64,000 bases of DNA from Chlorops oryzae (taxonomy: Eukaryota; Arthropoda; Insecta; Diptera; Chloropidae). The notes under the pieces were generated by a model that did no database searches, was not told the origin of the DNA, and was given only the letters and a program-made list of their open reading frames with translations. The translations under genes and the position numbers were made by a program. Shown here piece after piece: positions 18,169 through 30,805 of this stretch (the stretch's first letter is position 1; every line of letters begins with the position of its first letter). Location of the stretch: assembly GCA_020466095.1 (NCBI GenBank), contig CM035806.1:7075122-7139121 (forward strand), in the 5' to 3' direction.

Positions 18169-18652
18169 ACTGAAAAGACAAAAGGCAGTAATAATAAAAA
18201 AAAAATAATAAAAATATAAAAAAAAAAATGTAAACCAAGCGAAGGGAAATCAAATAAACGAATGGATAGATTGATGCAATAAAGTCATTGTCTGGTGGTG
18301 ACTACTAATGATCAATTGAAATGGAAACTCGAACACATGCCGAACAACAAATTCGAACGCCAACTTTGTTTTGATTTCACAAGATTGTGTTTCCATCGTG
18401 TGCTCTTCCTCACGCAATCTTATTTAATTGACTGGATTGAGCCACGGCCATTCAAGTCATTTAAGTACTTGGCTATTTACCAGAATTTTTCTTGTCGACA
18501 ACAATGCACACAGCCGCTGTCGGTGAGCACCAATAACCCCATCATTGATTTAAATTTTAACAATTGATATATATGTACATAAATAGGCAGCTCTGTCGAG
18601 AGGCGCGAGATCGGGTTTGGTTCCAATTGTGCTCCAATGAAAAAACCCTATA

Positions 18653-20426
18653 TGGGCTTTCCTATCAGAAATCGATTCAAACCGGAGTTCAAAAAATTCA
18701 AAGCCATGAAAAGTATGTTGTTTTTACATATATTTGATAGAGAATCGATCAAATTTTACTAATCTAACATATTCACATAGTTTCGATGAACACATTTAGA
18801 AATATTGCAAATGCAGTAAGTTCCACAATGTTGCAAAAGTTCATGTTTTGAATTTTGCTCTATGCGCACGTTCTTAGTTTTGATTAATGTTCCTAATAAA
18901 CATCCAACTATTGCTATTGTTATTTCGCACTTTTAACAACGTTTTATACTTTGAGGAATTAGACACACAATGCAAATGGGAACGATTGCAATCGCGCAAT
19001 TACGGTGAAATTTTATGTCTTTACTTTATCGTTAATTTCGTTGTAGCGTGCGACATTGAAAAATAACATTTGTTATCCAGTGATTCAAATGGTAGTTTGT
19101 GCAACCAGCTCTTGAAATATCGCTGCAAACATGACAGATTGTGATATTGCCATATTAAATCGAAATAAAATTGTTTGTTGCAACAATGAATCAAGTTATG
19201 GCCCTGAGAACAATTTGACAGATTTGAGCTGACATCGTAAGTGTCAAAATTATAAATTTCGCACCCTTGCTCCTTAAACCCATAATGTCAAATTAATTTT
19301 ATTTTCATCCACATTTATTCTGCAAGAAACTCAATCACCAATAGAAAAGTTTATGTTTATATAGACTGTATGTTCTAGTAGATCGATTAAACGAATGAAA
19401 ACTAAGTTATAGAAAAATAATTATTTTTTTCAAGTATTTGCAATAGAGAATGAATGATTGTTGGCCAAGAAATGCGAAATTTTTGAGTTGGTACCAGATT
19501 TAGTAGCAAGGGTGCGATAGGTCAACTTACCGAAATAGGAGTACTCTGAGTTACCCCAGAACATGATCTAGTCAAAATGTTAAGTATTTGTGAATAAGAC
19601 AACTGACCTGTAATTCACCACATGTAGAATGAAAATCTAAAAATTCGTAGAGTTAGTTAAATGTGGGAGTGGTCAATGCCTCAATGATTCATAGTCTCAA
19701 TGTTAAAAATACTAGAAAATTTGAAGCATCGGTTGGCATATTAAGAGGGCAGTCCTGAAGGAGCTAGGACTGCATATTCCATTAAAAAATGTTTATTTAA
19801 TATAAGTAATACTATTCACAGTTAAGTTAGTTTCTATTCTTTAGTTGTTATGTAAAGGATAAATATTTTTATTTTTTTTTTTTTTTCTTTGTTGAAGATA
19901 TTTTAAGTTTATAATTTTTTTTTGTGAAAATAAATATATTGAAAACATTAAAAGTCATTTTTCATCATCTTCTTCATGTCCAATTAAATGAAAAGTACAC
20001 ATTAAATTAAAACGTATGATGCAACTAAATGTAGCATTCGACATGTAGCGTGCGACAGTGATTAAAATAAAATAAAAAACTAAACTGTTTAATTTTTTGA
20101 ATCAAATAAAAACCAGTTCTAAGATTCATCAATGTACAATATTACAAAATTAGTCGCATTAAAATATTGCCTCAAGTTTCGCTAAAATCAGTGGTTGAAC
20201 TGTTCGCCTCAAAACTGACTTCTGTTTTTGTAGCGTGCGAATGCCTTAGTTTTTTGTAATTATCTTGAAAACGAACAATTTCCAGAAATCAACCTTAGCA
20301 CCAATTACAGTGCTAGTCAAGAGCCATAACTTCCGCCATTTGTCCAAATAAAAAAAAATTTTCGTATATTTCTTTTTCCACTGAGAATGCGTGCGAATGT
20401 CGCGTTCGACATCATGGAAATGCCCA
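18653..20426. mobile_element. TGGGCATTTCC-family element, long copy
   Basis: The left end is TATGGGCTTTCC and the right end GGAAATGCCCATA, with TA at both flanks. GCGTGCGA motifs recur at 19,046, 20,046, 20,232 and 20,389. The right end resembles the terminal sequence of the element at 54,224-55,103. The left end has one mismatch, so its boundary is less sure. Confidence 0.55.
19259..19517. mobile_element. short MITE nested in the TGGGCATTTCC element
   Basis: TCGCACCCTTGCT and AGCAAGGGTGCGA are 13-bp perfect inverted repeats 259 bp apart. A target duplication is not clear. Confidence 0.5.
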
Positions 20427-20957
20427 TATTTGTTTTGTCAGATTGGGTACAGGTCAATTTTAAATCGATTTCGAAACTTATGGCCGAGAATTAAGTTGCT
20501 TACTTACTTATGTCTATATCTCGTAAACCGTCCAATATTTTATTTTCCTATCTATGACAAAGTTTTAGCCCTGGATTGGAGGAAAAACTATAGTACTAAC
20601 TGAGCAGTGAAAATTCCATCTATTGGTTAAAAATTACAAAAATCTAAAAATTTTACGATTTTTTCACTCCTTTTTAACATTTCTGGCCCACACAGCTCTC
20701 AAGAATTTTTTCATTCATTTGTTCATTTGTTCATTAAAATGTAGAAAAATTATTGCTGGACAACTTCTTTAAGCAGATTAAGCTGCATCCGAGCGCTCCT
20801 TCATACCGTTTTACCAGTTTAAAGCTGAATAATTTTTCAGTCAGAAGAAAAAACTCAAAAATTACCCTTTAAATATGCTTCAAATTTTTGTAACCAGCGG
20901 AGATGCTTCAGAATCGGAGCGGAGAGAAAACTGGAGACAATCTAATTAAAGCAAATA

Positions 20958-21135
20958 CAGTCGAAATTCTCTATAACAAGTTCGAAAGGGACCGAAAGAA
21001 AAATTCATTACAGAGAGAATTCGTGAATTCGGAGAAAATAGGAACTAGAGGAATATGTAGCAAAAAACTTTCAGAAAATTCGCTATGGAAAGAAATTCTT
21101 TATAGAGAGGAGTTCGTTGTACAGAGTTTCGACAG
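20958..21135. mobile_element. pogo-like MITE, relative of 8346-8497
   Basis: Begins TA-CAGTCGAAATTCTCTATAAC and ends with a decayed inverse around GAGTTTCGACAG. It repeats internal GAATTCG...TAGAGA motifs like the copy at 8.3 kb. Confidence 0.5.
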
Positions 21136-21421
21136 TTCAGGGCGCATATCGGTTCATTGTGATACCACGAGAAAAGGCATACCTCAATGGTTACCCTCTT
21201 GCTGGAGAGCCAGTTGGACTCATTTATGAACCGAGTAGTGTCTATTAATCGAACAGATGGCAATTCGGTGAGAGGAGTGAGGAAGAAGGAGCCGAATAGA
21301 CTGGACCAGGCCCGGGCAGTGATAGAAGATTTGTAAGACTCATACAATGTCGGGTCATATTTTTTTTTTCTTTTTGAGTTCGCTTGAAAACACGGAAAAA
21401 AATTCTATAAGGGAAAGATTA

Positions 21422-22352
21422 GGGTAATGTCACCTATTATAGACTCCCTAAGGAAAAGTTCAAATAAAAATTTTTTTAAAGAAGGTTAACCGTGGTTTTT
21501 TATATCCCATTCGTTAATCGATATTACTAGGCAACTTTCCAATGTTAGCAGATTTTCAAAATGTTGTTTATAAAAAAAAAAAAATATTTGATTTTAACAA
21601 AAAGGGTAGAATTTTTGTGTAGAAAAATGCAACCTTGAGTGGACCATCCCAAGAGAAAAAAAAAAAACGGCTGAAATTCCAACAAAATCAAATATGTAAC
21701 TACAAGAGTTTTTGAACTTTTATTGAAAGGCATCGGTTTAATTATAATTATTACAAAACTTTGTCTACGCAGCATCGGATTCAGTGTCATTATCCGAGTC
21801 ACAATGTTTGCAGATAAAAAAGCCTTTGATACTGATACACTACTCGGACGATATGCCCAATGCTATTTAAAAATCACCAAACAAATTTAATAAAGTTCAT
21901 AAAATTAATTAACAATGTTCGAAAATCCATTTATATACATAAAAATGCTAAATTTATACTTAGAGTGAAAAATTTTGACGGTCCACTAAAGATTGCAAGC
22001 AGTGGTCCACTCAAGGTGAATCATACGATTTTAAGTGAGTCACCAAAACTTATTCTAACATCTACTTAAATTTCCAAATGAAATATGCTTCTTAAGTTTA
22101 ACAAGTCATTTTTCGCACTGATCGTAGCAGGCACAAAGATGTACAATGTTGTCATAAATCCCCAATTATTTTCACTTATTTTTAAGCGCTCGCTTTTAAA
22201 CAAAAAGACATGTGCTCAGCTGGAAGCTTTATAACTAACGTTTGACGTAAGCAATGAAGCTATAATATTAGTTTGACATTTCAACTGTCACAACATAGTA
22301 AACATTCAATTGGTCCACTCAAAGTGACACATCACTTAAGGTGACCTTACCC
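21422..22352. mobile_element. 931-bp MITE with GGGTAATGTCACC ends
   Basis: The ends GGGTAATGTCACCT and, inverted, GGGTAAGGTCACCT are flanked by TA. GGTCCACTCAAGGTGA-like motifs are repeated inside in both orientations (21,640; 21,980; 22,010; 22,315). No transposase is seen. Confidence 0.7.
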
Positions 22353-23238
22353 TATGTAATTTCGTTATTGATTTTCTTCCAAAAATAAATAAAACCCGAA
22401 AAGAGAGATTTCCTCGCTTGGTGCGAAGCAATTAATCGAACATTTATCTCATAAGCTGAGAGTACTGAGCACTTCCGTGTCTTAAATCTCTCGACTTTCG
22501 TATACATGCTGAAAATTTTTTTTTTTTTTTAATTGAGAAATAGACCAAAAAAATGATAAAGCATAATGTGTATCGAACGAAATCATTCTTGGCGCGAATA
22601 AATGGAAAGGAACGACGCTGAGCGAATGAAAGTGAAAAGGTAATCGACCCGAAAGTCATTTAAATCGCTTCGTTTTTCTTATCACTTGAACAATTTTCGA
22701 GAAGATTTTATATAAGATGAACATTTCGGTTAATTTCGCCGAAGCTCTTTAGTTTCGATGATGTTTCTCTATAATCAGCTGATTAAAATGCGAATGGATT
22801 TCAACTGAAACTTGGGCGACACATCTTCGGGGAAAAAAATTGTTAGCCAGGGAATTTCCATCATTCAGATGAGCTTAGAATTTTTTGTGGGTTTTCCAAA
22901 GGAGAATAGCGTAACAAAATTCATGGTCCACAGGGAAATCTATGTACATATGTATGTATATTTCATTGAGATGTTTCGGATTCCGGGAGACGCCAGTTTA
23001 GACCAAACCGTGGCTTTGAATAATCTCTTGCACATAAGTGCCCTGATAGTGTGGACCGTATTAAACATTTTTTTTTGTAGTGTTTTTTGATCACGTTTTT
23101 CTTGTTTTGTGTTATTGGGTCGGGTTTATTGGTTGGTAAATTTGAGGCCATTGAAAACCTCGAATTCCGTAGTCCTCCTAGGTGCTACGACTAGCTTTGT
23201 AGTCTTTCTCAGGACGTCTCTTACTTATTGAGAAGATA

Positions 23239-23633
23239 CAGTAGTTTCGCTATATAAGAAACTCGTATATAAGAAAATCCCGCTTTTAAGAAAGGAATCT
23301 CAGGGCACCAAGTCCATATATATTAAGCTCTGTACAAAAATGTTTGTATATAAGAAACTCGTATATAAGAAAAATCCGCCTTTAAGAAACTGTTTACCAA
23401 AACCAAAAACTCTTTTTGTATGGAAAAAATTTGTATATAAGAAACTTGGTTTTTATCAAAAATTTAAAACCCCTATTTTCAAATATCGGTAGTTTATATA
23501 AGAAACAATTTTCTTATAAACTGTTTTTTTTTTTATAAGAAAGAATTTTCTTATAAACGGGATTTTCTTATAAACCGGATATAAGAATGAAATTTCTTGG
23601 GAAAATCGACATTCTTATATAGCGAAACTACTG
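23239..23633. mobile_element. pogo/Tigger-like MITE with repeated ATATAAGAAA units
   Basis: CAGTAGTTTCGCTATATAAG and its inverse CTTATATAGCGAAACTACTG, with TA on both sides. GTATATAAGAAA(CTCG) recurs along the element. CAGT ends and the TA duplication are typical of pogo/Tigger-like elements. Confidence 0.8.
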
Positions 23634-24268
23634 TATATTTTTCGCAAGGAACGAATATCAAAACGTTCTGGGGTATAGGTACCGTACGTACCTATGGTCA
23701 GGGCATTAAAGACGTCAATTCTTAATGGACTTAATTGTAATTTTCATACAAAATACTTGAATGTTGTAATTCTTTCAAAGCTGCCAATGCAAATTCAAGA
23801 TTACCCACAAAAATGTCAGCCTAGATTAAAATATTTGAATATTTATATATGATTTAATTTATCAGTGATGAAATCGGCGTGCATTAAGATGAGCTGAGCT
23901 TACAAATCTCGTTTTTCGAAGCTGTTTACGGAAGAGATTCGAACTATTTTCTTGAAAATCTGCTCAATTATTCGCTCTACTCCTGGCATTTTTGGTCGAT
24001 TTAAGCATTTTTAATCACTTCCGAACTGTTTTGTGTGCGTTTGTGTGTATTTTTTTTATAGCATCCCTGCAGGAAACCTGTCGGAACATGACCCAATGTC
24101 TACAATGAGTCAATAGGTATAGTTCATCTTTGTCGACCTCTGTCAACAAGAAGTCTATATATTTAATTTACGTAACTTTTTGCTGCACTGAATGCGATAG
24201 AAACAATCAACGAGGTTTCTACAGCTAGATTTCATTCATTTAACATATTTCCTGAACACATCTCACAG

Positions 24269-24329
24269 GCCTCAATAGCATAGAGCATGCGTTCTCGCCC
24301 AGTAGTCTGAAGGTTCCCGGTCCAAAATG
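24269..24329 (+). repeat. possible degenerate second tRNA-like module
   Basis: CAATAGCATAGAGCATGCG ... GAAGGTTCCCGGTCCAAAAT has the spacing of an A/B-box unit but a poor B box. It converges on the module at 24,634. The same sequence is present in inverse at 27,123-27,183. Confidence 0.35.
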
Positions 24330-24633
24330 TGAAAAAGCGGGGTTAATATTTGATGTTTAAAAATAATTTAATCTATTCTTCCGGCTTAAGGTCAATGCAT
24401 TTCTGTTATGAAAACTAATTTAGAAATAATTTAAAATAAAAAAATTCCTACGCTCAGGGATGAAAAAGCAAATTATTATATGCATAAAAGTCTTTCAAAA
24501 AATCTTGTCTTGGATTGAAAAAATTTTTAATTTGTTACCACAATTATTTTTCCTGAAAGCTTTTTGGTTTTTAATCTATTATTTACTTTAAAAAAAGTAA
24601 ACAAATAAAAAAATAAAAATAAAAAAAAAAAAT

Positions 24634-24710
24634 CCAGTGCTCGCGCGAGATTTGAACCCGCGATCTTCAGAGCTCAAGGCAAGCACTCAACGCATTGAGC
24701 CACCATAGGC
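24634..24710 (-). repeat. tRNA-like module with A and B boxes
   Basis: On the minus strand, TGGCTCAATGCG fits a Pol III A box and GCGGGTTCAAATCTCGC forms a perfect 5-bp T stem with a 7-base loop (B box GGTTCAAATC). A T run follows the 3' end. The acceptor and anticodon stems do not pair, so this is tRNA-derived and not a working tRNA. Confidence 0.7.
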
Positions 24711-25254
24711 AAACGAATGGCTCTTGCTATTAAAGTACTAAAATAAATGCCTTCATAATGGTTCCCTCGTCAATAGCATGTCTATTGTTTGTCTCCACTA
24801 TTGGTGGTTTTGCAATGACAAGCAATGTTAATTGTCTATAGCGGTTTGCATTGCGAAGGGCATAATTGGTCAGTAGTACTGTTGACGCGGACAGTAGAAA
24901 AAGAGTATAGATTCAATACTGTCATTTCCTGCAGGGATTCGTAACGTTGATAGACTCTAGGGTAACAGTGAGATTTGAAAAATTAACATGTGCTCGAAAG
25001 TTCCCTTCTTCATTAATATTTATGAATACGAAGAAGTTAGAAAGGTTGAACTGATGAATTTAATCTGATTAACAAATTCGATGACAAAGCGAAAACGCTT
25101 CGAATGGGATAAAAAAAAAACTATGAAATAAAAGATCTAGTCTTTTCTTTTTTTTTTTTTTGTTGGCCATATTTTTATGATTTCTTGATTTCTTGCGACA
25201 AAAATCTTCAAATATTGCGTTATGTAATACTTGAACGCTCCCTGATGGCAAGAC

Positions 25255-25650
25255 TCGAAGAACAATTTTTAGTACTAATTTAGTACAAATGTGACCATTT
25301 TAATACCAATTGGTTTTTAGTACTAATTTCTTGCAAATCTGGTCACTTTTGTAATGAAACATCTGAAAATGGACAAAATTCCCGGTGAAATATTCTTATT
25401 TTAAGTAATAATTTAGTACAATTTTGATTTTTTTGCATATTTTTAGTACTATTTTAGTAAGTACACTGATCACTTTCGTAATGGGACACCGTACGATAGG
25501 GGACGATATTCGAAGAACAGTTTTTTTTATTAGTACTAATTTAGTACTAATTTAGTACTAATTTAGTACAAATTTGGTGCCGCTTTTCAAGCGAACGGAC
25601 AATGTACGAACAAAAATTTTTTAGTCCTAATTTAGTACAAACCATCCATG
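25255..25650. repeat. diverged TAGTACTAATTTAGTAC repeat cluster
   Basis: AGTACTAATTTAGTAC palindromic units recur, with TGGTCACTTTTGTAATG and CTGAAAATGGACAAAATTC between them. These are the inverse of the 82-bp unit at 31.9-32.7 kb, so this is an old copy of that minisatellite in opposite orientation. Confidence 0.7.
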
Positions 25651-26514
25651 TCTAATGAACACAAAAAAATACTCTGGCACGATCGTATATATATTCGGTC
25701 ATGAGGGATCTCACTTTCAATAAATAATTTAAATATGTATTCATGTATGTACTTGAATTTTTATGTCATGCTACGTTTGCATTTTGCCTAATTTAAAGCT
25801 AATTAAATCTTAAAATACAACAAGTAAATGGGGGGTGTCAATAGAGACCAAACAACACCGGACGATATCATTTGTGCTAAAGCAACAACAAAAACAATTT
25901 TATATACAAAAAATAAATAAAAACACATTTGCTTAGTGATGTAAATAATTATTTTCCGATAATTTGTTATACAAACTACATATACGGTCCCGAAAACAAT
26001 CGACGCCGCTTCATGTGGAAATTTCCACTGGCTTGCATTTGATTTGCATTTGATTTTCTAAATCATTTGCTATGGTCTAAATTAAGTCCTAAATGAACTG
26101 ACAAAACTCATTACGACGAACTCTCATATGGATCTTTAATTAATTTATCGATTTATTCTCAATGATATTTTTGCATAAATTTGCCTATTTTTAATTTATG
26201 AATACAAAAAAAAAAAAAAAAAACAAGCTTCAATATTTTAAGACTTTGAGGTATTCAAGCTCGGTGTGAATATTTCGATTGGTTTTAAATTTCCACCAAT
26301 TTTCGAGTTCAATAAACCGCAATGAATTAAGCTGGTTTTTCTTTTTTCTTTAATTCCGCAAAGTCATCAAAAAAAAAATAAACGCAAAACTATAAATTTG
26401 AAAATTTTGCAGACACTCTTGAAATTCAAGCGATCTACTGGTCAAGTGAATTGAATTCTGGTTTCTCGGAAGCCTCACCCAAAATCATCATCTATCCGAA
26501 ATGAACAACAACAA

Positions 26515-27387
26515 CCCTGCAGGAAATGACAGTATTGAATCTATACTCTTTTTCTACTGTCCGCGTCAACAGTACTACTGACCAATTATGCCCTTCGCAA
26601 TGCAAACCGCTATAGACAATTAACATTGCTTGTCATTGCAAAACCACCAATAGTGGAGACAAACAATAGACATGCTATTGACGAGGGAACCATTATGAAG
26701 GCATTTATTTTAGTACTTTAATAGCAAGAGCCATTCGTTTGCCTATGGTGGCTCAATGCGTTGAGTGCTTGCCTTGAGCTCTGAAGATCGCGGGTTCAAA
26801 TCTCGCGCGAGCACTGGATTTTTTTGTTTGTTTGTTTATTTTTTTTATTTATTTCCATTTTTTAAAGTAAATAAAAGTTTAAAAACCAAAAAGCTTTCAG
26901 GAAAAATAATTGTGGTAACAAATTAAAAATTTTTTCAATCCAAGACAAGATTTTTTGAAAGACTTTTATGCATATAATAATTTGCTTTTTCATCCCTGAG
27001 CGTAGGAATTTTTTTATTTTAAATTATTTCTAAATTAGTTTTCATAACAGAAATGCATTGACCTTAAGCCGGAAGAATAGATTAAATTATTTTTAAACAT
27101 CAAATATTAACCCCGCTTTTTCACATTTTGGACCGGGAACCTTCAGACTACTGGGCGAGAACGCATGCTCTATGCTATTGAGGCCTGTGAGATGTGTTCA
27201 GGAAATATATTAAATGAATGAAATCTAGCTGTAGAAACCTCGTTGATTGTTTCTATCGCATTCAGTGCAGCAAAAAGTTACGTAAATTAAATATATAGAC
27301 TTCTTGTTGACATGGTCGACAGAGATGAACTATACCTATTGACTCATTGTAGACATTGGGTCATGTGCCGACAGGTTTCCTGCAGGG
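26515..27387. mobile_element. CCCTGCAGG-ended MITE, copy 2, with tRNA-like modules
   Basis: CCCTGCAGGAAATG ... GGTTTCCTGCAGGG, 873 bp, flanks AA/AA. Nearly the same sequence as copy 1 in opposite orientation, differing mainly in the homopolymer/T-rich spacer. It carries the tRNA-like unit at 26,741-26,817 and the degenerate unit at 27,123-27,183 (minus). Confidence 0.85.
26741..26817 (+). repeat. tRNA-like module (copy 2)
   Basis: GTGGCTCAATGCGTTGAG gives the A-box region and GCGGGTTCAAATCTCGC the T arm. A T-rich tract directly follows, as in Pol III units. Same sequence as 24,634-24,710. Confidence 0.7.
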
Positions 27388-28112
27388 AAGCAACGCGAAC
27401 TTCGTTGTGAGTGTCAATAAACCGAAAAATGTTTGCAAAATTTACGATTGATTTTGTTGTTGTTCGGATTGTTGTTGATGTTGATTTTTTTTTTTTTTTT
27501 TTTTTTGAAGCTATATCAAACGGAGAACGGCAGATAAAGGAAATTTTCGCTTCGCTCTCAAATCGAAATCTTAGATGGTATTTGACCATTTGATGGAAAC
27601 ACGATTGGAAAGGGTTTAGGGGATACATGCCGTCCCGATTGCAAAACAAAAAAAAAAGAAATTCAGCAACAGTTCTTTGTTCCATCAGTATGGGGGCTAT
27701 CCCCCGCAGTCAGAAGCCATCTCCACTGCTGGTCTGCTATAAATTATTTCCCTTTTAATTAGCAAACTAAACAACTTCGAGACACGTAAATATCCTATAA
27801 AAAAAAACCTCCCACCGAAGCGGGCATGTTATGATGTATAAGAGTCGGCAATTTTTCGAATTCGGGTTGTTCCAAGCGGGTCTGGGAGAAAATCTTGGAA
27901 GGAATTCATTTATTTTAAATTGGAAGCATAGCATGGGTAATAAGTTATAAGTATATATTATATATTTCTCTATAAATATATGTATCTATATATTATATAT
28001 TTTGACTACCTCAACGGATGGAAGGACCTGAAGTGATCCATGATGTTAAGGAATTGCTGGGGTCCTTTTTGAGAATTAATTCTGAAAGCAATTTTATTAA
28101 ATGAGTCGCGAT

Positions 28113-28566
28113 CAATGCTCGGACTTCTACCACTTAAGTGGTAGATCTACCACAATTTTCACTTTCTACCACTTCTACCACGCTAGGTCCAAATCTACCA
28201 CTTTTTTTTTTTTTACTTATTTATGCCTTTGTTTTATTTATTTTATGATCATTTAGAATAATTGAGAGCATAAAAAAATGTGCTTCAATGTTATGTGTTA
28301 TTGAAAAATATGTTGGCAGCTTCCTTTTGTCAAGAATGTTGTCAAGAATGGCAGTATTGGTACTTAACGACATCCAATAAATATTGACACATTTTTTATA
28401 ATAAGAGAAAATACCTAAAAACATGTAAGTTTCCCAATTTTCTACATGATCAGATGTGATATATTGTATTACTATTTTAAACAATTTTAAATCTACCACT
28501 TTTTATATAAATCTACCACTTCTTTAAAAATCTACCACTTTTAAAAATTTTCAAGTCCGAGCACTG
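28113..28566. mobile_element. hAT-type MITE, GTGCTCGGACTT family, copy 2
   Basis: CAATGCTCGGACTT and AAGTCCGAGCACTG, flanked by GTCGCGAT (28105-28112) and GTCGCGAA (28567-28574). About 95 percent like the copy at 10,664 by eye, with an extra AAGTGGTAGATCTACC palindrome near the left end. Confidence 0.87.
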
Positions 28567-29900
28567 GTCGCGAAGTGTGGCCAGCGCTTCGTATCATATT
28601 GGGACCTTCTCACTCCAAATGGTCTTCTTATGCTCTCAATTTAGTTTTTGCAGAAGAGTGGATCAAGCGAGGGCGTTGTTTTTGTTGTTGTTGACAATTA
28701 GAAAAAGCCCCGAAGAGAACAAAGTTTCAGACCCGGGGATCTCACTAGGTTTACTAAGTATATGTTTTCGGGGCACTGAATCGGAGTTTGAGGTCCATAT
28801 AAGTATGTAGCTCCATCGGATCCAGATGCAGCCATAACCTCAAAAAAGCATCCTAGAGGGGGAGGGGTTAGAGACTATTTTTGAAGCGAAACCTAGACCC
28901 TGTGTTGTTTGAAGTAAATTTTAGTATCGATGGCTGGTGGTCACCCTCAAACAATCGAATGTTTTACTTTAGGGATTTATTTATATGGGAAATCGGTCTG
29001 GTCTGATTCCAGTCTTTTTTTTTTTTCTTGTCCGTTCAGCAAATGGACCAAATGATCGAATTAAAGCTCTTTAAATCTGAAAATTCTTTTAAGTCATTGT
29101 TCGGGGTGTTCCTTAAGGGGCCTACCCAACCGCTTCAACAAATCCATCAATCGATTGAAACAACAACAAAAAACATGCGATCTGCTTATCAATCAAGCTA
29201 CAGACAAGACAGACAAAATTTTCCGTCGATTTCAACCGATTGATGGATTTGTTTAACCGTTTCTGGGCCCTTTCAAGGGGGTTTTCGTGATATTTCAGTT
29301 TAATTTAGAATTTGAGCTTACTGATATTTAAGACTCCGAATAAATTTCCTAGAATTGGAAAAGTGGATCTGGCAAAAGCGCAGCTGTCATAATACCTTGT
29401 CTTAATGGTGGTGGTCGTGGGGACCTGTTTCAATAGATGTTCAAACATTTGGCTCGCCTGACTATAACACCCTCATTTGTTTTTTTTTTTTTTTTTTTAT
29501 TAGATATAGCAAATTCTACCTAACCCATGAAACTCTACCATCTGTCAGAAGTTTGTGTGGAAAAATGACCAAAACTACCCAGTAGTCAGCGGTGCCACCA
29601 CAACACTAGCGATTTCACTAGTCACTGGGTGTCGGGGATCGGTCCCTTTCCTATCCAAGACGCTGGCGAATTTAACATTACGATCTCATTGCCGGGGACA
29701 GGTCGTCCTTTTATGCGCCACCTTTAACCAGTCATTTCGCTAGCGAAAAGGGGCAGGAAAATGGCCTAGCACCAGCGACTGAGAAAAAAGAAAAATTTCA
29801 TTTTTTGTTTTGACTTTTTTTAAATTTATTAATTATTATATTTTTTTGTTTATCTATTTTTTATTTTAAATCTTTTTTATCTTACTTCTCTTAAAATTTT

Positions 29901-29980
29901 CTCGCCTCCACCGAGCCTCGAACCGCTGACCACCACCAGATCGCTGGGCGAACGCCTTAACCATTACGCTAAACGAACGA
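29901..29980 (-). repeat. tRNA-like module B of the composite element
   Basis: The minus strand reads TTAGCGTAATGGTTAAGGCG (A-box-like) and GCGGTTCGAGGCTCGG (B-box-like). GGCGAGAAAATTTTAAGAG follows. Not a functional tRNA by pairing. Confidence 0.6.
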
Positions 29981-30219
29981 ATTTAATTTCTTGGTCAAAA
30001 TGCTCACTTGAGTTGCTAGGGTTGCTCAGATTTTGGGAAACGTATTTAACGAATTTTTTCACTCCAAAAATTGTTTACTTGAAAATGAACCATTAAAAAA
30101 AAAAAATAATAAAACCTTAAAAATTTAGGGGAAAATGTTTGTCTTCCAAAATAACTGAACTATGAACAAAAAAAAAAAAACTCTAATTTATAGAAAAAGT
30201 AAAAAATTTAGGAAAAATT

Positions 30220-30292
30220 CTCGCCGCCCGCAGGGATTGAACCCCGAACCTCCCGGCTATCGAGTCATAGTTTGAACCACTGCGCTATCGAA
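30220..30292 (-). repeat. tRNA-like module A of the composite element
   Basis: The minus strand reads GATAGCGCAGTGGTTCAA (A box) and GGGGTTCAATCCCTGC (good B box and T arm), then GGCGAGAATTTTTCC. It lies upstream of module B on the same strand, about 300 bp away. Confidence 0.7.
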
Positions 30293-30805
30293 CGCTTGAC
30301 GAGCAAATGATCAGAATGCGAGGTAAAAGCAGACAACAGCAAAAACAATCATACGCAGCGAATAGGGAAATGTGAGCTGAGGCCTATCTACTCTTTCAGG
30401 TTCATGTGGTGGGTGAAATGGCTAGTCATCAAGGACTGGCACTTTGGCATGTCACAAATATCGGGGGCGACCTACTGACTACTGGGTATAGCATGGCGGG
30501 GCACAACGCATATGTGATGTGATAATCATTCGTTTAACAAATTTTCGAATACCAAACAAAATGACAGATTTTATTTTGTTGAGTTGCAAAACGACATAAA
30601 AAAAAAAGAAAAGAACATCGAGAATTGTTAGTTAGATGGCCTTACCAATAAGGGTGTGTCGACAGCGGCTGACAATTAAAAGTATGTAGTGCTAAGAGTT
30701 ATTTATTTAATTCATTTTAGCCATCGTACACACCAATACACACACACACACACACACAATCTCACATACGCACAGTCTCACACAGAGCCACATCGCGAGT
30801 TCTTT

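Larger units (their letters stand above)
24065..24936. mobile_element. CCCTGCAGG-ended MITE, copy 1, with tRNA-like modules
   Basis: The ends are CCCTGCAGGAAAC and TTTCCTGCAGGG, 872 bp apart, with flanks AT/AT. It is nearly identical, in inverted orientation, to 26,515-27,387. It contains a tRNA-like unit on the minus strand at 24,634-24,710 and a weaker one on the plus strand near 24,269-24,329. Confidence 0.85.
29578..30486. mobile_element. CCCAGTAGTCAG-ended MITE carrying a twin tRNA-like core
   Basis: CCCAGTAGTCAG and CTGACTACTGGG are perfect 12-bp inverted ends with TA at both flanks. The core 29,770-30,320 is the inverse of 33,286-33,855 in a different element. The outer 170-190 bp on each side are unrelated to that element. 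Confidence 0.85.

Noticed and set aside
18295..18567. 90-codon plus-strand frame just upstream of Slc45-1
   Set aside because: No splice or start support and no recognisable domain; the AT-rich surroundings make it likely chance.
24634..24710. A working tRNA gene
   Set aside because: The T arm and A box are good but the anticodon and acceptor stems do not pair, and the sequence is part of a repeated transposon.
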